64,000 bases of DNA from Clostridium_AD estertheticum_D. GTDB taxonomy: Bacteria; Bacillota; Clostridia; Clostridiales; Clostridiaceae. Under the pieces are notes generated by a model, which saw nothing but the letters and a program-made list of their open reading frames with translations, was not told the DNA's origin and did not search any database. Shown piece after piece: positions 1-9,094 of this stretch (positions are counted from its first letter, which is position 1; each line of letters opens with the position of its first letter). The stretch lies in NCBI RefSeq assembly GCF_018861295.1, contig NZ_JAHLDM010000021.1, positions 1 through 64,000 on the forward strand. The letters run 5' to 3'. A program made the translations under genes and the position numbers.

Positions 1-106
1 ATTGTTTCTTACGGTTCTTAGTTCAATGAGAACTGGACCGCTTTTGCGGTTTACAATCGCCCACTTCTATAAGTGGTGCGTATGTTGAATAGAGCACATA
101 AAGGTA
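1..106. other. Structured segment at left edge, possibly the 3' part of an ncRNA or IS right end
   Basis: No convincing gene is visible here, but complementary segments are dense. CGGTTC (12-17) pairs with GGACCG (35-40) around an inner AGTTC/GAACT stem. CCGC/GCGG (38-49) is an alternative hairpin. ATTGT (1-5) can pair with ACAAT (53-57). CGC-CCACTT (58-66) pairs with AAGTGG-T-GCG (71-80). GTGC (77-80) and GCAC (94-97) form a last weak pair. The CCACTTCTATAAGTGG hairpin resembles ones I remember at right ends of IS200/IS605-type elements, but no transposase or TnpB is in the window. The segment is cut by the window edge, so its start, strand and identity are open. Confidence 0.35.
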
Positions 107-180
107 CAATATTATAGTTTAAAACAGCTAAAGATTAAATTATAATAAAGAGTTATTAAAAAAAGATAACGATTTCACTA

Positions 181-209
181 TTGCATTATGAAAAAAATTA
201 GATTATAAT
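181..209 (+). promoter_or_regulatory. uxaC promoter
   Basis: TTGCAT (181-186), a 17-base spacer and TATAAT (204-209) form a near-consensus vegetative sigma promoter. Transcription should start near 216, so the LacI-type palindrome at 230-243 would sit just inside the transcript. Confidence 0.75.
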
Positions 210-229
210 AAAGTCAGAAGGTTCGTTAT

Positions 230-243
230 TGTTAACGTGAACA
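230..243. promoter_or_regulatory. LacI-family operator upstream of uxaC
   Basis: TGTTAACGTGAACA differs by one base from the perfect palindrome TGTTAACGTTAACA found at 11334 and forming the core of the site at 13586. Its place just downstream of the promoter suits repression by roadblock. One of the two LacI-family proteins in the window is the likely ligand; which one is inference. Confidence 0.65.
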
Positions 244-279
244 AAAAATAAAAATTTAATTAAGGAAAAGGTGAAGTAT

Positions 280-1686
280 ATGAAAAAATTTATGGATGAA
301 AACTTTTTATTGTCTAATGACACAGCGATAAGTTTGTATAATGATTATGCAAAAGATATGCCTATTATTGATTACCATTGTCATCTAAGTCCAAAAGAAA
401 TATATGATAACAAAAGATTTAAAAATATAACAGAAGCTTGGCTATACGGAGATCATTATAAATGGAGAGCTATGAGAAGTAATGGTATAGATGAAAAATA
501 CATTACTGGAAATGGTAGCGATCTTGAAAAATTTACGGCATGGGCTCAAACATTACCAATGGCTATAGGTAATCCCCTTTACCACTGGACACACTTAGAA
601 CTTCAAAGATATTTTGGAATACATGAGGTCCTAAACGAAAAGACAGCTCCAGCTATTTGGGAAAAGGTAAATATATTACTTAATGGAGAAGGATTTGGCG
701 CAAGAGATTTGATCGAAAAGTCAAATGTTAAAGCTTTATGTACAACCGATGACCCAATAGATTCACTAGAGTATCATATAAAACTTAAAGAGGATACTGA
801 ATTTACTGTAAAGGTTTTACCAGCATTTAGGCCTGATAAGGGACTTCAAATAAATAAAGATGCCTTCCTTCCATGGGTTAAAAAACTTGAAGAAGTATCT
901 AAAATAAATATTAAAAACTATGGTGAGTTCTTAAAAGCTCTAGAATCAAGAGTGAGATTTTTTAATGAAGTTGGATGTAGAATATCAGATCATGCAATGG
1001 ATAGCATAACATATATGGAAGCTTCAAAAGAAGAAGTATCTAATATATTTGCGAAAATATTAAAGGGTGAGACTGCAAGTCCTGATGAAGAAAGTAAATA
1101 CAGAACATTTACTCTACAATTTTTAGGTAAATTATATTCGCAGCTTAAATGGACAATGCAGCTTCATCTTGCAGCGCAAAGAAATAATAATACAAAAATG
1201 CTTAAACAGCTAGGACCAGATACTGGATTTGATTCTATAAATGATGAGCAAGTTGCTTATCCTTTATCAAGATTATTAGATTCATTAGAAAGCAGTAACT
1301 CGCTTCCTAAAACAATACTATACACTTTAAATCCGAAAGATAATTATGTTTTAAGTACAATGCTTGGAAATTTTCAAGGAACTGAAGTTCCCGGAAAAAT
1401 ACAATTTGGTGCGGCTTGGTGGTTCTTAGATAATAAAGAGGGCATGATAGAACAAATGAAAGTGCTTGCTAATACTGGATTATTAAGCCGTTTTGTAGGA
1501 ATGTTAACTGATTCAAGAAGTTTCTTATCTTATACAAGACATGAATACTTTAGAAGAATATTATGTAATTTAATTGGTGGATGGGTTGAAAATGGAGAAT
1601 TTCCAGATGATATAGAAGTTTTAGGAAATATTGTTCAAGGAATATGTTATAACAATGCAAAACAATATTTTGGAATAGATTGTTAA
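280..1686 (+). CDS. uxaC: Glucuronate/galacturonate isomerase
   Basis: Uronate isomerase of the amidohydrolase-like UxaC family. It converts D-galacturonate to D-tagaturonate and D-glucuronate to D-fructuronate, the first cytoplasmic step of hexuronate use. The 468-residue length matches the family (about 470). The N-terminal metal-site motif DYHCHLSPKEI is seen near residue 32, and GAAWWF and the FVGMLTDSRSFLSYTRHEYFR region near the C-terminus are family hallmarks. I chose ATG 280, with AGGTG at 269-273 as ribosome-binding site, over the upstream in-frame GTG 271, which has only about four bases to a weaker site. It is the first gene of the uronate island, behind a strong promoter and a LacI-type operator. 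Confidence 0.93.
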   Translation: MKKFMDENFLLSNDTAISLYNDYAKDMPIIDYHCHLSPKEIYDNKRFKNITEAWLYGDHYKWRAMRSNGIDEKYITGNGSDLEKFTAWAQTLPMAIGNPLYHWTHLELQRYFGIHEVLNEKTAPAIWEKVNILLNGEGFGARDLIEKSNVKALCTTDDPIDSLEYHIKLKEDTEFTVKVLPAFRPDKGLQINKDAFLPWVKKLEEVSKINIKNYGEFLKALESRVRFFNEVGCRISDHAMDSITYMEASKEEVSNIFAKILKGETASPDEESKYRTFTLQFLGKLYSQLKWTMQLHLAAQRNNNTKMLKQLGPDTGFDSINDEQVAYPLSRLLDSLESSNSLPKTILYTLNPKDNYVLSTMLGNFQGTEVPGKIQFGAAWWFLDNKEGMIEQMKVLANTGLLSRFVGMLTDSRSFLSYTRHEYFRRILCNLIGGWVENGEFPDDIEVLGNIVQGICYNNAKQYFGIDC

Positions 1687-1746
1687 TTCAAATATAACAT
1701 TGTTCTTTGTTAGCTATTATTTAAACAAAAAAGACTACAGGGGTAT

Positions 1747-1776
1747 TTGACATAAGGTTAGTGCAACTTATATACT
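1747..1776 (+). promoter_or_regulatory. Promoter of first lacI gene
   Basis: TTGACA (1747-1752), an 18-base spacer and TATACT (1771-1776). GGAAGCG (1786-1792) and CGTTTCC (1832-1838) form a spaced imperfect inverted pair downstream and could be an operator, but they do not resemble the TGTTAAC palindromes elsewhere in the cluster. Confidence 0.6.
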
Positions 1777-1884
1777 TTGAATATGGGAAGCGTTATAAAC
1801 AATTAAGTAAATAATAAATGTTGAGTTAAATCGTTTCCTATATTCTTTTTAATAAGTATATATAGGTGCATAGGGGTGTTAATA

Positions 1885-2886
1885 ATGGAAGTTACAATAA
1901 AAGACATAGCTAAAATTGCCAATGTTTCACATACTACGGTTTCAAGAGCGTTAAATAACAGTCCTTTTATAAGTGACCTGACTAAGGCTAAAATAATGAC
2001 AATAGCAAAAGAACTTAATTATGTACCAAATTATAGTGCTAAAAGTTTGGTTTTAAATAGATCCTATAACATAGGACTTATTTTTACAACTATTAGTGAA
2101 GCAACCTCATCAAGGTTCTTTTATGAAACTATAAGTGGTGTTAATAGTGCTATAAAAGAAAGTTATAATATAGTCGTTAGAGGAATTGATGATTATAAAG
2201 ATTTTACTTCTGTTAACCGCAAAAGATTTGACGGTATAATACTTATGAGTCAAAGTAATAGCGATAATTCTTTTATATACTATTTAATGGAGAAAAAAAT
2301 ACCTTTGGTAGTGCTTAATAGGTATATAGATGAAAGCTCAATAGTGAATATATTATCATCAGACAAAAAGGGTGTATATGAAGCTGTAAATTATCTAATA
2401 CAAAATGGGCATAAAGATATAGCTATAATTGAAGGTAAAAAGGGATTTAATTCTACTACAGAAAGAAAAAATGGATTTTTAGATGCATTAATTGAAAATA
2501 AAATACAAATAAATAGCAAATATATAGTTGAAGGAAATTATACTATTGGAAGTGGATATACGGCCATGAAAAAGTTACTCTGTTTAAGTAAAATTCCAAC
2601 AGCGGTATTTTGCTCAAATGATGAAATGGCAATTGGGGCAATGAAGGCAACGGTCGAAGCAGGACTTAATGTACCAAATGATATTTCAATTATGGGGTTT
2701 GATGGAATGCAGCTAGGTGATTATTTAACACCAGCGTTAACTACTGTTAGAAGACCTATTATTGAAATAAGTAAGATAGGCGCAGAAAAACTTTTATCTA
2801 TTATAGAAAATAATACTGACGATGGTGAAAAAATATACATTAGTACAGAGTTAATTAAAAGGGAGTCTGTTGCTAAAGTAACATAA
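1885..2886 (+). CDS. LacI-family transcriptional regulator 1
   Basis: DNA-binding repressor of the LacI/GalR family, 333 residues, the usual family length. The N-terminal helix-turn-helix is clear (VTIKDIAKIANVS followed by HTTVSRALNN), then the hinge with NYSAKSL and a periplasmic-binding-protein-like effector domain ending in GFDGMQLGDYLTPALTTVRRP. ATG 1885 is preferred to the in-frame GTG 1876 because TAGGGG at 1871-1876 is correctly spaced for it. It sits between uxaC and uxuB and has its own promoter. The likely effector is a uronate or pathway intermediate, by context only. Its recognition helix (TTVSRALN) is identical to that of the second LacI protein at 13.6 kb, so both may bind similar palindromes. 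Confidence 0.88.
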   Translation: MEVTIKDIAKIANVSHTTVSRALNNSPFISDLTKAKIMTIAKELNYVPNYSAKSLVLNRSYNIGLIFTTISEATSSRFFYETISGVNSAIKESYNIVVRGIDDYKDFTSVNRKRFDGIILMSQSNSDNSFIYYLMEKKIPLVVLNRYIDESSIVNILSSDKKGVYEAVNYLIQNGHKDIAIIEGKKGFNSTTERKNGFLDALIENKIQINSKYIVEGNYTIGSGYTAMKKLLCLSKIPTAVFCSNDEMAIGAMKATVEAGLNVPNDISIMGFDGMQLGDYLTPALTTVRRPIIEISKIGAEKLLSIIENNTDDGEKIYISTELIKRESVAKVT

Positions 2887-2983
2887 CAGTCCTTTAAGAT
2901 ACAATTGAATTTAATATATGTTGTTAGCTATCATAAACAAATATTACTTTAAAATGACTTATTAGATATGAGGAGGTAACAAA

Positions 2984-4600
2984 TTGAAACTTGATCAAAA
3001 TGGATTAAAGAATACAAAATTTTGGGAAGAGCATGCTTTTGAATTACCTAAGTACGACATAGGTAAGATGATAAAACATACTAAAGAAAAGCCTGAATGG
3101 TTACATTTTGGAGCAGGAAATATATTTCGTGCTTTCCCGGCTGTGATTTGTCAAGAATTATTGAATAAAGGTATATTAAATACCGGCATAATAGTTGCTG
3201 AAGGATATGATTATGAAATAATTGAGAAAAGTTATAAAAAATTCGAGAATCTAAGTATTTTAGTAACTTTAAAAGCTGATGGAACACTAGAAAAAAAAGT
3301 AATTGGAAGTATTGCAGAATCGTTATGTGTAGATAGAAACAATTTAAATGACTTTAATAGATTAAAAGAAATATTTAGAGCTAAAACTTTAAAAATGGTT
3401 TCATTTACAATTACAGAAAAAGGATATAGCTTAAAAAATGGTAATGGAGAATTTTTAAAAGATGTTGATAACGATTTTAAAAATGAACCTACAAAAGCTA
3501 CGAGTTATATTGGAAAGCTTACAGCATTATGTTACGAAAGATTTAAAAATGGAAGGTTGCCATTGACATTAGCAAGCATGGATAATTGTTCGCATAATGG
3601 TACAAAACTTGAAAATGCTATAACTACATTTGCAAAATATTGGACAGAAAATGAGATGGTAGAAACTGAATTTTTAACTTATGTAACACAGAATTTATCT
3701 TATCCTTGGAGCATGATAGATAAAATAACCCCAAGACCTGCAGAGTCAGTTATAAAAATGTTAAGTGAGATTGGGATTGAGGATACAGAAGTAATTATGA
3801 CTTCGAAAAATACATATATTGCGCCATTTGTTAATGCAGAGCAACCACAGTATTTAGTTATCGAAGATAATTTTAAAAATGGTCGTCTTCCACTTGATAA
3901 AGCCGGTGTTATCTATGCAGATAAAGAAACTGTTGATAAAGTAGAAAAAATGAAAGTTTGTACTTGTTTAAATCCTCTTCATACGGCGCTTGCTATTTAT
4001 GGATGTTTATTATCTTATAATAAAATATCAGATGAGATGAAAGATAATGAACTTGTAACATTAATAGAGAATATAGGATACGTAGAAGGGTTGCCAGTTG
4101 TTGTGGACCCAGGTATTATGTCTCCTAAAGACTTTATAGATGAGGTGATGAAGGTACGGCTTCCAAATCCATTTATGCCAGATACGCCACAAAGAATTGT
4201 TTGTGATACTTCACAAAAATTAGGTATACGGTTTGGTGAGACAATTAAGGCTTATATTAATAATACTGATTTAGATGTTAAAAATCTAACATTTATACCA
4301 CTTGCTATAGCAGGATGGTGTCGTTATCTAATGGCTATAGATGACGCAGGCAATAGTTTTGAATTAAGTCCTGATCCTATGCTAAAATCATTAACAAATA
4401 TAATGAAAAATATTAAAATGAGTGAAACTAAAAATGTTCATGAGTACCTAACTCTGATTTTATCTAATGAATCAATTTTTGGTGTTAATTTATATGAAAT
4501 AGGACTAGGAGCAAAAATTGAAGATTACTTTAAAGAATTGAGTAGTGGTAAAGGTGCTGTTCGCCTTACATTAAAAAAATATTGTAACTCCAAAACATAG
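2984..4600 (+). CDS. uxuB: Fructuronate reductase-like, mannitol dehydrogenase family
   Basis: NAD-dependent long-chain polyol dehydrogenase that should interconvert D-fructuronate and D-mannonate. The nucleotide-binding turn HFGAGNIFRAF lies near residue 42 and the catalytic-region lysine is expected around the KITPRP segment (DKITPRPAESV, near residue 246). The 538-residue length is at the upper end for UxuB and fits clostridial forms. The start is TTG 2984, supported by a perfect AGGAGG at 2971-2976. The gene follows lacI 1 and precedes kdgA. The next enzyme of the mannonate branch, mannonate dehydratase UxuA, is not in this window. A paralogous family member, uxaB, lies at 7.5 kb; the two are clearly diverged. 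Confidence 0.82.
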   Translation: MKLDQNGLKNTKFWEEHAFELPKYDIGKMIKHTKEKPEWLHFGAGNIFRAFPAVICQELLNKGILNTGIIVAEGYDYEIIEKSYKKFENLSILVTLKADGTLEKKVIGSIAESLCVDRNNLNDFNRLKEIFRAKTLKMVSFTITEKGYSLKNGNGEFLKDVDNDFKNEPTKATSYIGKLTALCYERFKNGRLPLTLASMDNCSHNGTKLENAITTFAKYWTENEMVETEFLTYVTQNLSYPWSMIDKITPRPAESVIKMLSEIGIEDTEVIMTSKNTYIAPFVNAEQPQYLVIEDNFKNGRLPLDKAGVIYADKETVDKVEKMKVCTCLNPLHTALAIYGCLLSYNKISDEMKDNELVTLIENIGYVEGLPVVVDPGIMSPKDFIDEVMKVRLPNPFMPDTPQRIVCDTSQKLGIRFGETIKAYINNTDLDVKNLTFIPLAIAGWCRYLMAIDDAGNSFELSPDPMLKSLTNIMKNIKMSETKNVHEYLTLILSNESIFGVNLYEIGLGAKIEDYFKELSSGKGAVRLTLKKYCNSKT

Positions 4601-4723
4601 AATATTAAGTATGAGTTATAGTTGGTTTAAAAATGGGAAGCTCGAAACTAAGCTGAAATAAATCCAAATAAGATAGATTTATTTAAAGAATATTGGAATT
4701 TTTAAGAAAAATTGCTCTAGGTG

Positions 4724-4732
4724 TGTTATAAT
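4724..4732 (+). promoter_or_regulatory. Extended -10 promoter upstream of kdgA
   Basis: TGT-TATAAT (4724-4732) is an extended -10 element about 45 bases before the kdgA start. No good -35 is visible, so strength is uncertain. It suggests kdgA onward can be transcribed independently of uxuB. Confidence 0.45.
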
Positions 4733-4777
4733 ATGGTGAGATAGTATATTCAAAATATAAAATAAGAGGTGTAAATT

Positions 4778-5422
4778 ATGGAAAGAATAAAAATAGTACA
4801 AAAATTAACAGAATATGGAATAGTAGCAGTTATTAGAGCAAACTCTAAAGAAGAAGGCGTAAAAATTGTAGATGCTGTTACAAAAGGCGGAATTAATGCA
4901 ATTGAAGTTACAATGACAGTGCCAGGTGCAATAGACGTAATAAAAGAATTAACTGAAATATATAAAGATAATGCAGAGGTACTTATTGGAGCAGGAACAG
5001 TATTAGATCCTGAAACTGCAAGAGCATGTATTTTAGCTGGAGCAAAATATATAGTAAGCCCAAGCTTAAATCCAGAAACTATAAAATTGTGTAATAGATA
5101 TAGAATTGCTGTTATGCCAGGAATTATGACAGTAAAAGAAGCTATCGAAGCACTAGAACTTGGAGTTGAAATAGTAAAAGTATTCCCAGGAAATGTTTTT
5201 GGACCACAAATAATAAGTTCTTTAAAGGGACCATTACCACAAGCTAACTTTATGCCAACAGGTGGAGTATCACTTGATAATGTTAAGGATTGGATAAAAG
5301 CAGGAGCTGTAGCAGTAGGAACTGGTGGAGATTTAACTCGTGGAGCTAAAACAGGAGATTACAAATTAGTAACTGAAACTGCTGTTAAATTTGTTGAAGC
5401 AGTTAAAAAAGCAAGAGCGTAG
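4778..5422 (+). CDS. kdgA: KDPG/KHG aldolase
   Basis: 2-keto-3-deoxy-6-phosphogluconate aldolase (Eda/KdgA), splitting KDPG to pyruvate and glyceraldehyde-3-phosphate in the cytoplasm. The class I aldolase residues are visible: Arg20 (VAVIRA), Glu43 (AIEVTMT) and the Schiff-base Lys134 (EIVKVFPG). The phosphate-binding glycines lie in MPTGGVS. At 214 residues it has the normal family length. GAGGTG upstream of the ATG is the ribosome-binding site. It is followed by a KDG kinase, giving the two last steps of the uronate route side by side. Confidence 0.93.
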   Translation: MERIKIVQKLTEYGIVAVIRANSKEEGVKIVDAVTKGGINAIEVTMTVPGAIDVIKELTEIYKDNAEVLIGAGTVLDPETARACILAGAKYIVSPSLNPETIKLCNRYRIAVMPGIMTVKEAIEALELGVEIVKVFPGNVFGPQIISSLKGPLPQANFMPTGGVSLDNVKDWIKAGAVAVGTGGDLTRGAKTGDYKLVTETAVKFVEAVKKARA

Positions 5423-5501
5423 AAATAATTAGGTTACATATTAATAAACAAAATATAGATAGAAAATATAGATAGAAAATAAATAAGATATTAACTACAT
5501 G

Positions 5502-5518
5502 GCATACCTAGGGTATGC
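5502..5518 (+). other. Short perfect hairpin between kdgA and kdgK
   Basis: GCATACC (5502-5508) and GGTATGC (5512-5518) form a tight stem with no T-run after it. It is more likely an mRNA-stability or processing element between two co-transcribed genes than a terminator. Just upstream, AAATATAGATAGA is repeated in tandem. Confidence 0.4.
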
Positions 5519-5542
5519 TATGAATTTATAGGAGGCAATAAT

Positions 5543-6565
5543 ATGGGAAAATTTATAACATTCGGTGAAATAATGCTTAGACTTGCACCAGCTGGTTTTG
5601 AAAGATTTGCACAAGCAAAAGAATTTGGAGCAGTTTATGGTGGTGGAGAAGCAAACGTTGCTGTTTCACTTGCAAACTATGGTAAGGACACATACTTTGT
5701 AACAAAACTACCAAAACATGAAATAGGTCAAGCAGCAGTAAATGAACTTAGAAAATACGGCGTAAGTTCTAGTATGATTGTACGAGGTGGAGATAGAGTA
5801 GGTATTTATTATTGTGAAAAAGGAGCATCTCAAAGACCTTCTAAAGTAATTTACGATAGAGCTTATTCAGCTATTGCAGAAGCAAAAAGAGAAGATTTTA
5901 ATTGGAAAGAAATATTTAATGATGCAGAATGGTTCCATTTTACAGGAATAACACCTGCACTATCTGATGAATGTGCAGCTATAACACTAGATGCAGTAAA
6001 AGCAGCAAAAGAAGCTGGAGTTATGGTAAGTTGTGATTTGAATTTTAGAAAAAAACTTTGGAGCAGTGAAAAAGCTGGTAAAGTAATGGGAGAAATAGTT
6101 AAGTATTGTGATGTAGTTATAGCAAATGAAGAAGATGCAGAAAAAGTATTTGGAATTAGTGCAGCAGGAACAGATATTACTGGTGGAACAATAAACGGTG
6201 AAGGTTATAAAGAAGTTGCAAGAAAACTTACAGATAGATTTAACTTAAAGTATGTTGCAATTACTCTTCGTGAAAGTTTTTCTGCTTCAGATAACGGTTG
6301 GTCTGCAATGTTATATAACGGAAAAGATTTTTATAGTTCAAAGAAATATAGAATGCATATAGTGGACAGAGTTGGCGGTGGAGATTCATTTGGTGCTGGT
6401 CTTATATATGGTTTAACATCAGGTTTAACAAATCAAGATGCTCTTGAATATGCAGTTGCGGCTTCTTGCCTTAAGCATACTGTAGAAGGAGATTTCAATC
6501 TTGTATCAAAAGATGAAGTAGAGACACTTATGAACGGTGATGCTTCTGGAAGGGTGCAAAGATAA
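5543..6565 (+). CDS. kdgK: PfkB-family sugar kinase 1, probable 2-keto-3-deoxygluconate kinase
   Basis: Ribokinase/PfkB-fold kinase, 340 residues, expected to phosphorylate 2-keto-3-deoxygluconate to KDPG. The N-terminal substrate-binding segment is GGGEANVAVSLANYG (near residue 35) and the C-terminal PfkB signature DRVGGGDSFGAGL (near residue 275) carries the catalytic aspartate. AGGAGG lies upstream of ATG 5543. It sits between the aldolase gene and a second PfkB kinase that starts two bases after its stop, so the pair is certainly co-transcribed. Which of the two is the main KDG kinase cannot be told from sequence. The middle of this protein (KVIYDRAYSAIAEA) differs clearly from its neighbour. 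Confidence 0.8.
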   Translation: MGKFITFGEIMLRLAPAGFERFAQAKEFGAVYGGGEANVAVSLANYGKDTYFVTKLPKHEIGQAAVNELRKYGVSSSMIVRGGDRVGIYYCEKGASQRPSKVIYDRAYSAIAEAKREDFNWKEIFNDAEWFHFTGITPALSDECAAITLDAVKAAKEAGVMVSCDLNFRKKLWSSEKAGKVMGEIVKYCDVVIANEEDAEKVFGISAAGTDITGGTINGEGYKEVARKLTDRFNLKYVAITLRESFSASDNGWSAMLYNGKDFYSSKKYRMHIVDRVGGGDSFGAGLIYGLTSGLTNQDALEYAVAASCLKHTVEGDFNLVSKDEVETLMNGDASGRVQR

Positions 6566-6567
6566 AT

Positions 6568-7515
6568 ATGGATGTAGTTACTTTTGGAGAGTCTATGGTC
6601 TTATTTGGTCCAGATTCTTCGGGGCCATTAAGATATGTTCAGAATTTCAATAAATCTATAGCAGGTGCTGAGTCAAATGTTGCAATAGCGCTTGCAAAAC
6701 TTGGACATCAGGTTGGTTGGTTTTCAAAACTTGGAGACGACGAATTCGGAAGGTACATTCAAACTACAATAAGAGGAGAAGGCGTAGATGTATCTAGAGT
6801 AATTTTTGAGCCTGGTAAAAGTACAGGCATATTATTTAAAGAAAGATTTATGCATTCTAATCCTAATGTATATTATTATAGAAAAGGGTCGGCAGCAAGT
6901 ACATTGATGCCTGAGGAATTAGATGCAGCGTATATTAAAAACACAAAAATACTTCACATTACGGGTATAACACCTGCACTTTCCGAGAGTTGCAAAAAAA
7001 CTTTATTTAAGGCTATAGAAATCGCAAAAAGTAATAATGTTTTGGTGTCTTTTGACCCTAATATTAGACTTAAATTATGGAACAAGGAAGAGGCAGTCCC
7101 AGTTTTACTCGAAATTGCAAAACAGTCAGATATAATCTTCCCGGGTATTGATGAAGGGGAAATGCTCCTTGGGCTTACAAAACCTGAAGATATTGCACAA
7201 GGTTTTATGAATATGGGATGTAATATTGTAGCTGTAAAACTTGGAAAAGAAGGCTGCTATGTAACCGATTCAGTAAATCAACTATATGTAAATTCATATA
7301 TATGTGAAAATCCACAGGATACTGTTGGTGCTGGAGATGGGTTTGCAGCAGGTTTTCTTTCAGGGATGTTAAATAAATTAGATTTAAGAGGATGCGCAGA
7401 ATATGCAAATGGAGTTGGAGCCATGGCTGTCCTCGTAAAGGGAGACATGGAAGGTTATCCAAATAATGAACAGCTAATGGCATTTATTGGAAAAACTAAA
7501 ACAATCGAAAGATAG
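6568..7515 (+). CDS. PfkB-family sugar kinase 2, probable 2-keto-3-deoxygluconate kinase
   Basis: Second ribokinase-fold kinase, 315 residues, closer in length and motifs to classic KdgK. It has GAESNVAIALAKLGH near residue 34, the KDG-kinase-type VYYYRKGSAAS segment near residue 101, and the signature DTVGAGDGFAAGF near residue 250. It starts two bases after the preceding kinase's stop codon, which implies translational coupling; the purine-rich end of the upstream gene (GGAAGGGTG) serves as ribosome-binding site. The tandem arrangement suggests either duplicated function or a kinase for a stereoisomer such as a keto-deoxygalactonate. The latter is inference only. Confidence 0.8.
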   Translation: MDVVTFGESMVLFGPDSSGPLRYVQNFNKSIAGAESNVAIALAKLGHQVGWFSKLGDDEFGRYIQTTIRGEGVDVSRVIFEPGKSTGILFKERFMHSNPNVYYYRKGSAASTLMPEELDAAYIKNTKILHITGITPALSESCKKTLFKAIEIAKSNNVLVSFDPNIRLKLWNKEEAVPVLLEIAKQSDIIFPGIDEGEMLLGLTKPEDIAQGFMNMGCNIVAVKLGKEGCYVTDSVNQLYVNSYICENPQDTVGAGDGFAAGFLSGMLNKLDLRGCAEYANGVGAMAVLVKGDMEGYPNNEQLMAFIGKTKTIER

Positions 7516-7527
7516 GGAGGAATAAAA

Positions 7528-8976
7528 ATGAACTTAAATAAAGAGACATATAAGGAATATAAACAGTATCCTGAAAGAGTGCTTCAATTTGGAGAAGGAA
7601 ATTTTTTAAGAGCTTTTGTTGATTGGCAAATTGATAAAATGAATAAAGAAGCAGGATTTAATGGTAGTGTAGTAGTAGTTCAACCTATTGAAAATGGTTT
7701 AGTAGATAAATTAAACGATCAAGATGGTCTATATACTTTATACTTACAAGGAATGAACGACGGTAAAGCAATTGCAGAGCATTCAGTGATTAATAGCATA
7801 AGCCGTGGTGTAAATCCTTATACACAGAATGCAGAATATATGAAGATTGCTGAAAATAAAGATTTAAGATTTGTATTCTCAAATACAACAGAAGCAGGAA
7901 TTGCATATGATGAAAACGATAAGCTTGAAGGTATTCCTCAAAAAAGTTTTCCAGGAAAATTAACAGCACTTTTATATAATAGATTTAAATTTTTTAACGG
8001 ACAAAAGGATAAGGGATTAATAATGATTCCTTGTGAACTAATTGACAGAAATGGTGATAAACTTAAAGAAATAATTCTTAAGTATGCTAAACTTTGGAAT
8101 TTAGAAGGAGAGTTTGCTCTTTGGATAAATGAAGCTAACACTTTTTGTTCAACACTTGTTGATAGAATAGTTCCGGGTTACCCAAGAGATACTATAAAAG
8201 AGATAACAGAGGAACTTGGATACGTGGATAATTTAGTTGTTGTTGGAGAGCATTTTCACCTTTTCATTATAGAAGGACCAAAATGGATTGAAAATGAATT
8301 TCCAGCAAGTAAAGCAGGCCTTAATGTTATGTTCGTTGAAGCAATGGCTCCATATAGAACAAGAAAAGTAAGAATACTCAATGGATCACATACATCACTT
8401 GTACCAGTATCATATCTTTATGGTTTAAATACAGTAGCAGAATCTGTTGACCATGAAGTAATTGGTAAATTTATTCGCGATACAATTTATGAAGAAATAA
8501 TTCCTACATTAGATCTTCCTAAAGAAGAGTTATCATATTATGCAAAAGTTGTTCTTGAAAGATTTATGAATCCTTTTGTTAAACATTATTTAATGAGCAT
8601 CTCTTTAAATTCAATGTCTAAATATGAAACAAGAGATTTACCTTCATTATTACAATTTGTAAAAGTAAAGAATGAATTACCAAAAAGATTAGTATTTTCT
8701 TTAGCTGCACTTATGGAATTTTATAAAGGCAAAAGAGGAGAAGAAATAATCAAACTATCTGATGATGTTGATGTTTTAGAACTTTATAAAACTCAGTGGG
8801 ATAAATGTGATGGAAGTGAAGTAGCGTTAAGAAAGCTTGTAACTACAATACTTGAATACAAGAAAGTTTGGAAAATGGATTTAAATGAAGTTAAAGGCTT
8901 AACAGAAGCAGTAACACATGATTTATTAAACATTGAAAAAATTGGAATTAAAGAAGCTATTAAAGAAGTTCTTTAA
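7528..8976 (+). CDS. uxaB: Tagaturonate reductase
   Basis: Altronate oxidoreductase of the mannitol dehydrogenase family, reducing D-tagaturonate to D-altronate with NADH. The Rossmann motif RVLQFGEGNFLRAFVDW is at residues 18-34, and the family's lysine-containing segment RTRKVRILNGSHTS lies near residue 276. Its 482 residues match UxaB. GGGAGG precedes the ATG. It lies 12 bases after kinase 2 and just before uxaA, so the two consecutive galacturonate enzymes are neighbours. Confidence 0.9.
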   Translation: MNLNKETYKEYKQYPERVLQFGEGNFLRAFVDWQIDKMNKEAGFNGSVVVVQPIENGLVDKLNDQDGLYTLYLQGMNDGKAIAEHSVINSISRGVNPYTQNAEYMKIAENKDLRFVFSNTTEAGIAYDENDKLEGIPQKSFPGKLTALLYNRFKFFNGQKDKGLIMIPCELIDRNGDKLKEIILKYAKLWNLEGEFALWINEANTFCSTLVDRIVPGYPRDTIKEITEELGYVDNLVVVGEHFHLFIIEGPKWIENEFPASKAGLNVMFVEAMAPYRTRKVRILNGSHTSLVPVSYLYGLNTVAESVDHEVIGKFIRDTIYEEIIPTLDLPKEELSYYAKVVLERFMNPFVKHYLMSISLNSMSKYETRDLPSLLQFVKVKNELPKRLVFSLAALMEFYKGKRGEEIIKLSDDVDVLELYKTQWDKCDGSEVALRKLVTTILEYKKVWKMDLNEVKGLTEAVTHDLLNIEKIGIKEAIKEVL

Positions 8977-8994
8977 TAACATTTAGAAAATAAA

Positions 8995-9020
8995 ATCCCC
9001 TACTTTAATTAGTGGGGGAT
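8995..9020 (+). terminator. Hairpin between uxaB and uxaA
   Basis: ATCCCCTACT (8995-9004) pairs with AGTGGGGGAT (9011-9020), ten pairs with one wobble and a six-base loop. It lacks a clear T-tract (AAATACTATC follows), so it may attenuate or stabilise mRNA rather than stop transcription completely. Confidence 0.5.
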
Positions 9021-9094
9021 AAATACTATCTTCATTTAAAGTCATTAATATTACAGCTGTGAAGATGATATCTTATGAAAGTGAGGAAATGCTT

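Noticed and set aside
1784..1798. Possible CcpA cre site near the first lacI
   Set aside because: GGGAAGCGTTATA deviates from the cre consensus at the invariant outer T and C positions.
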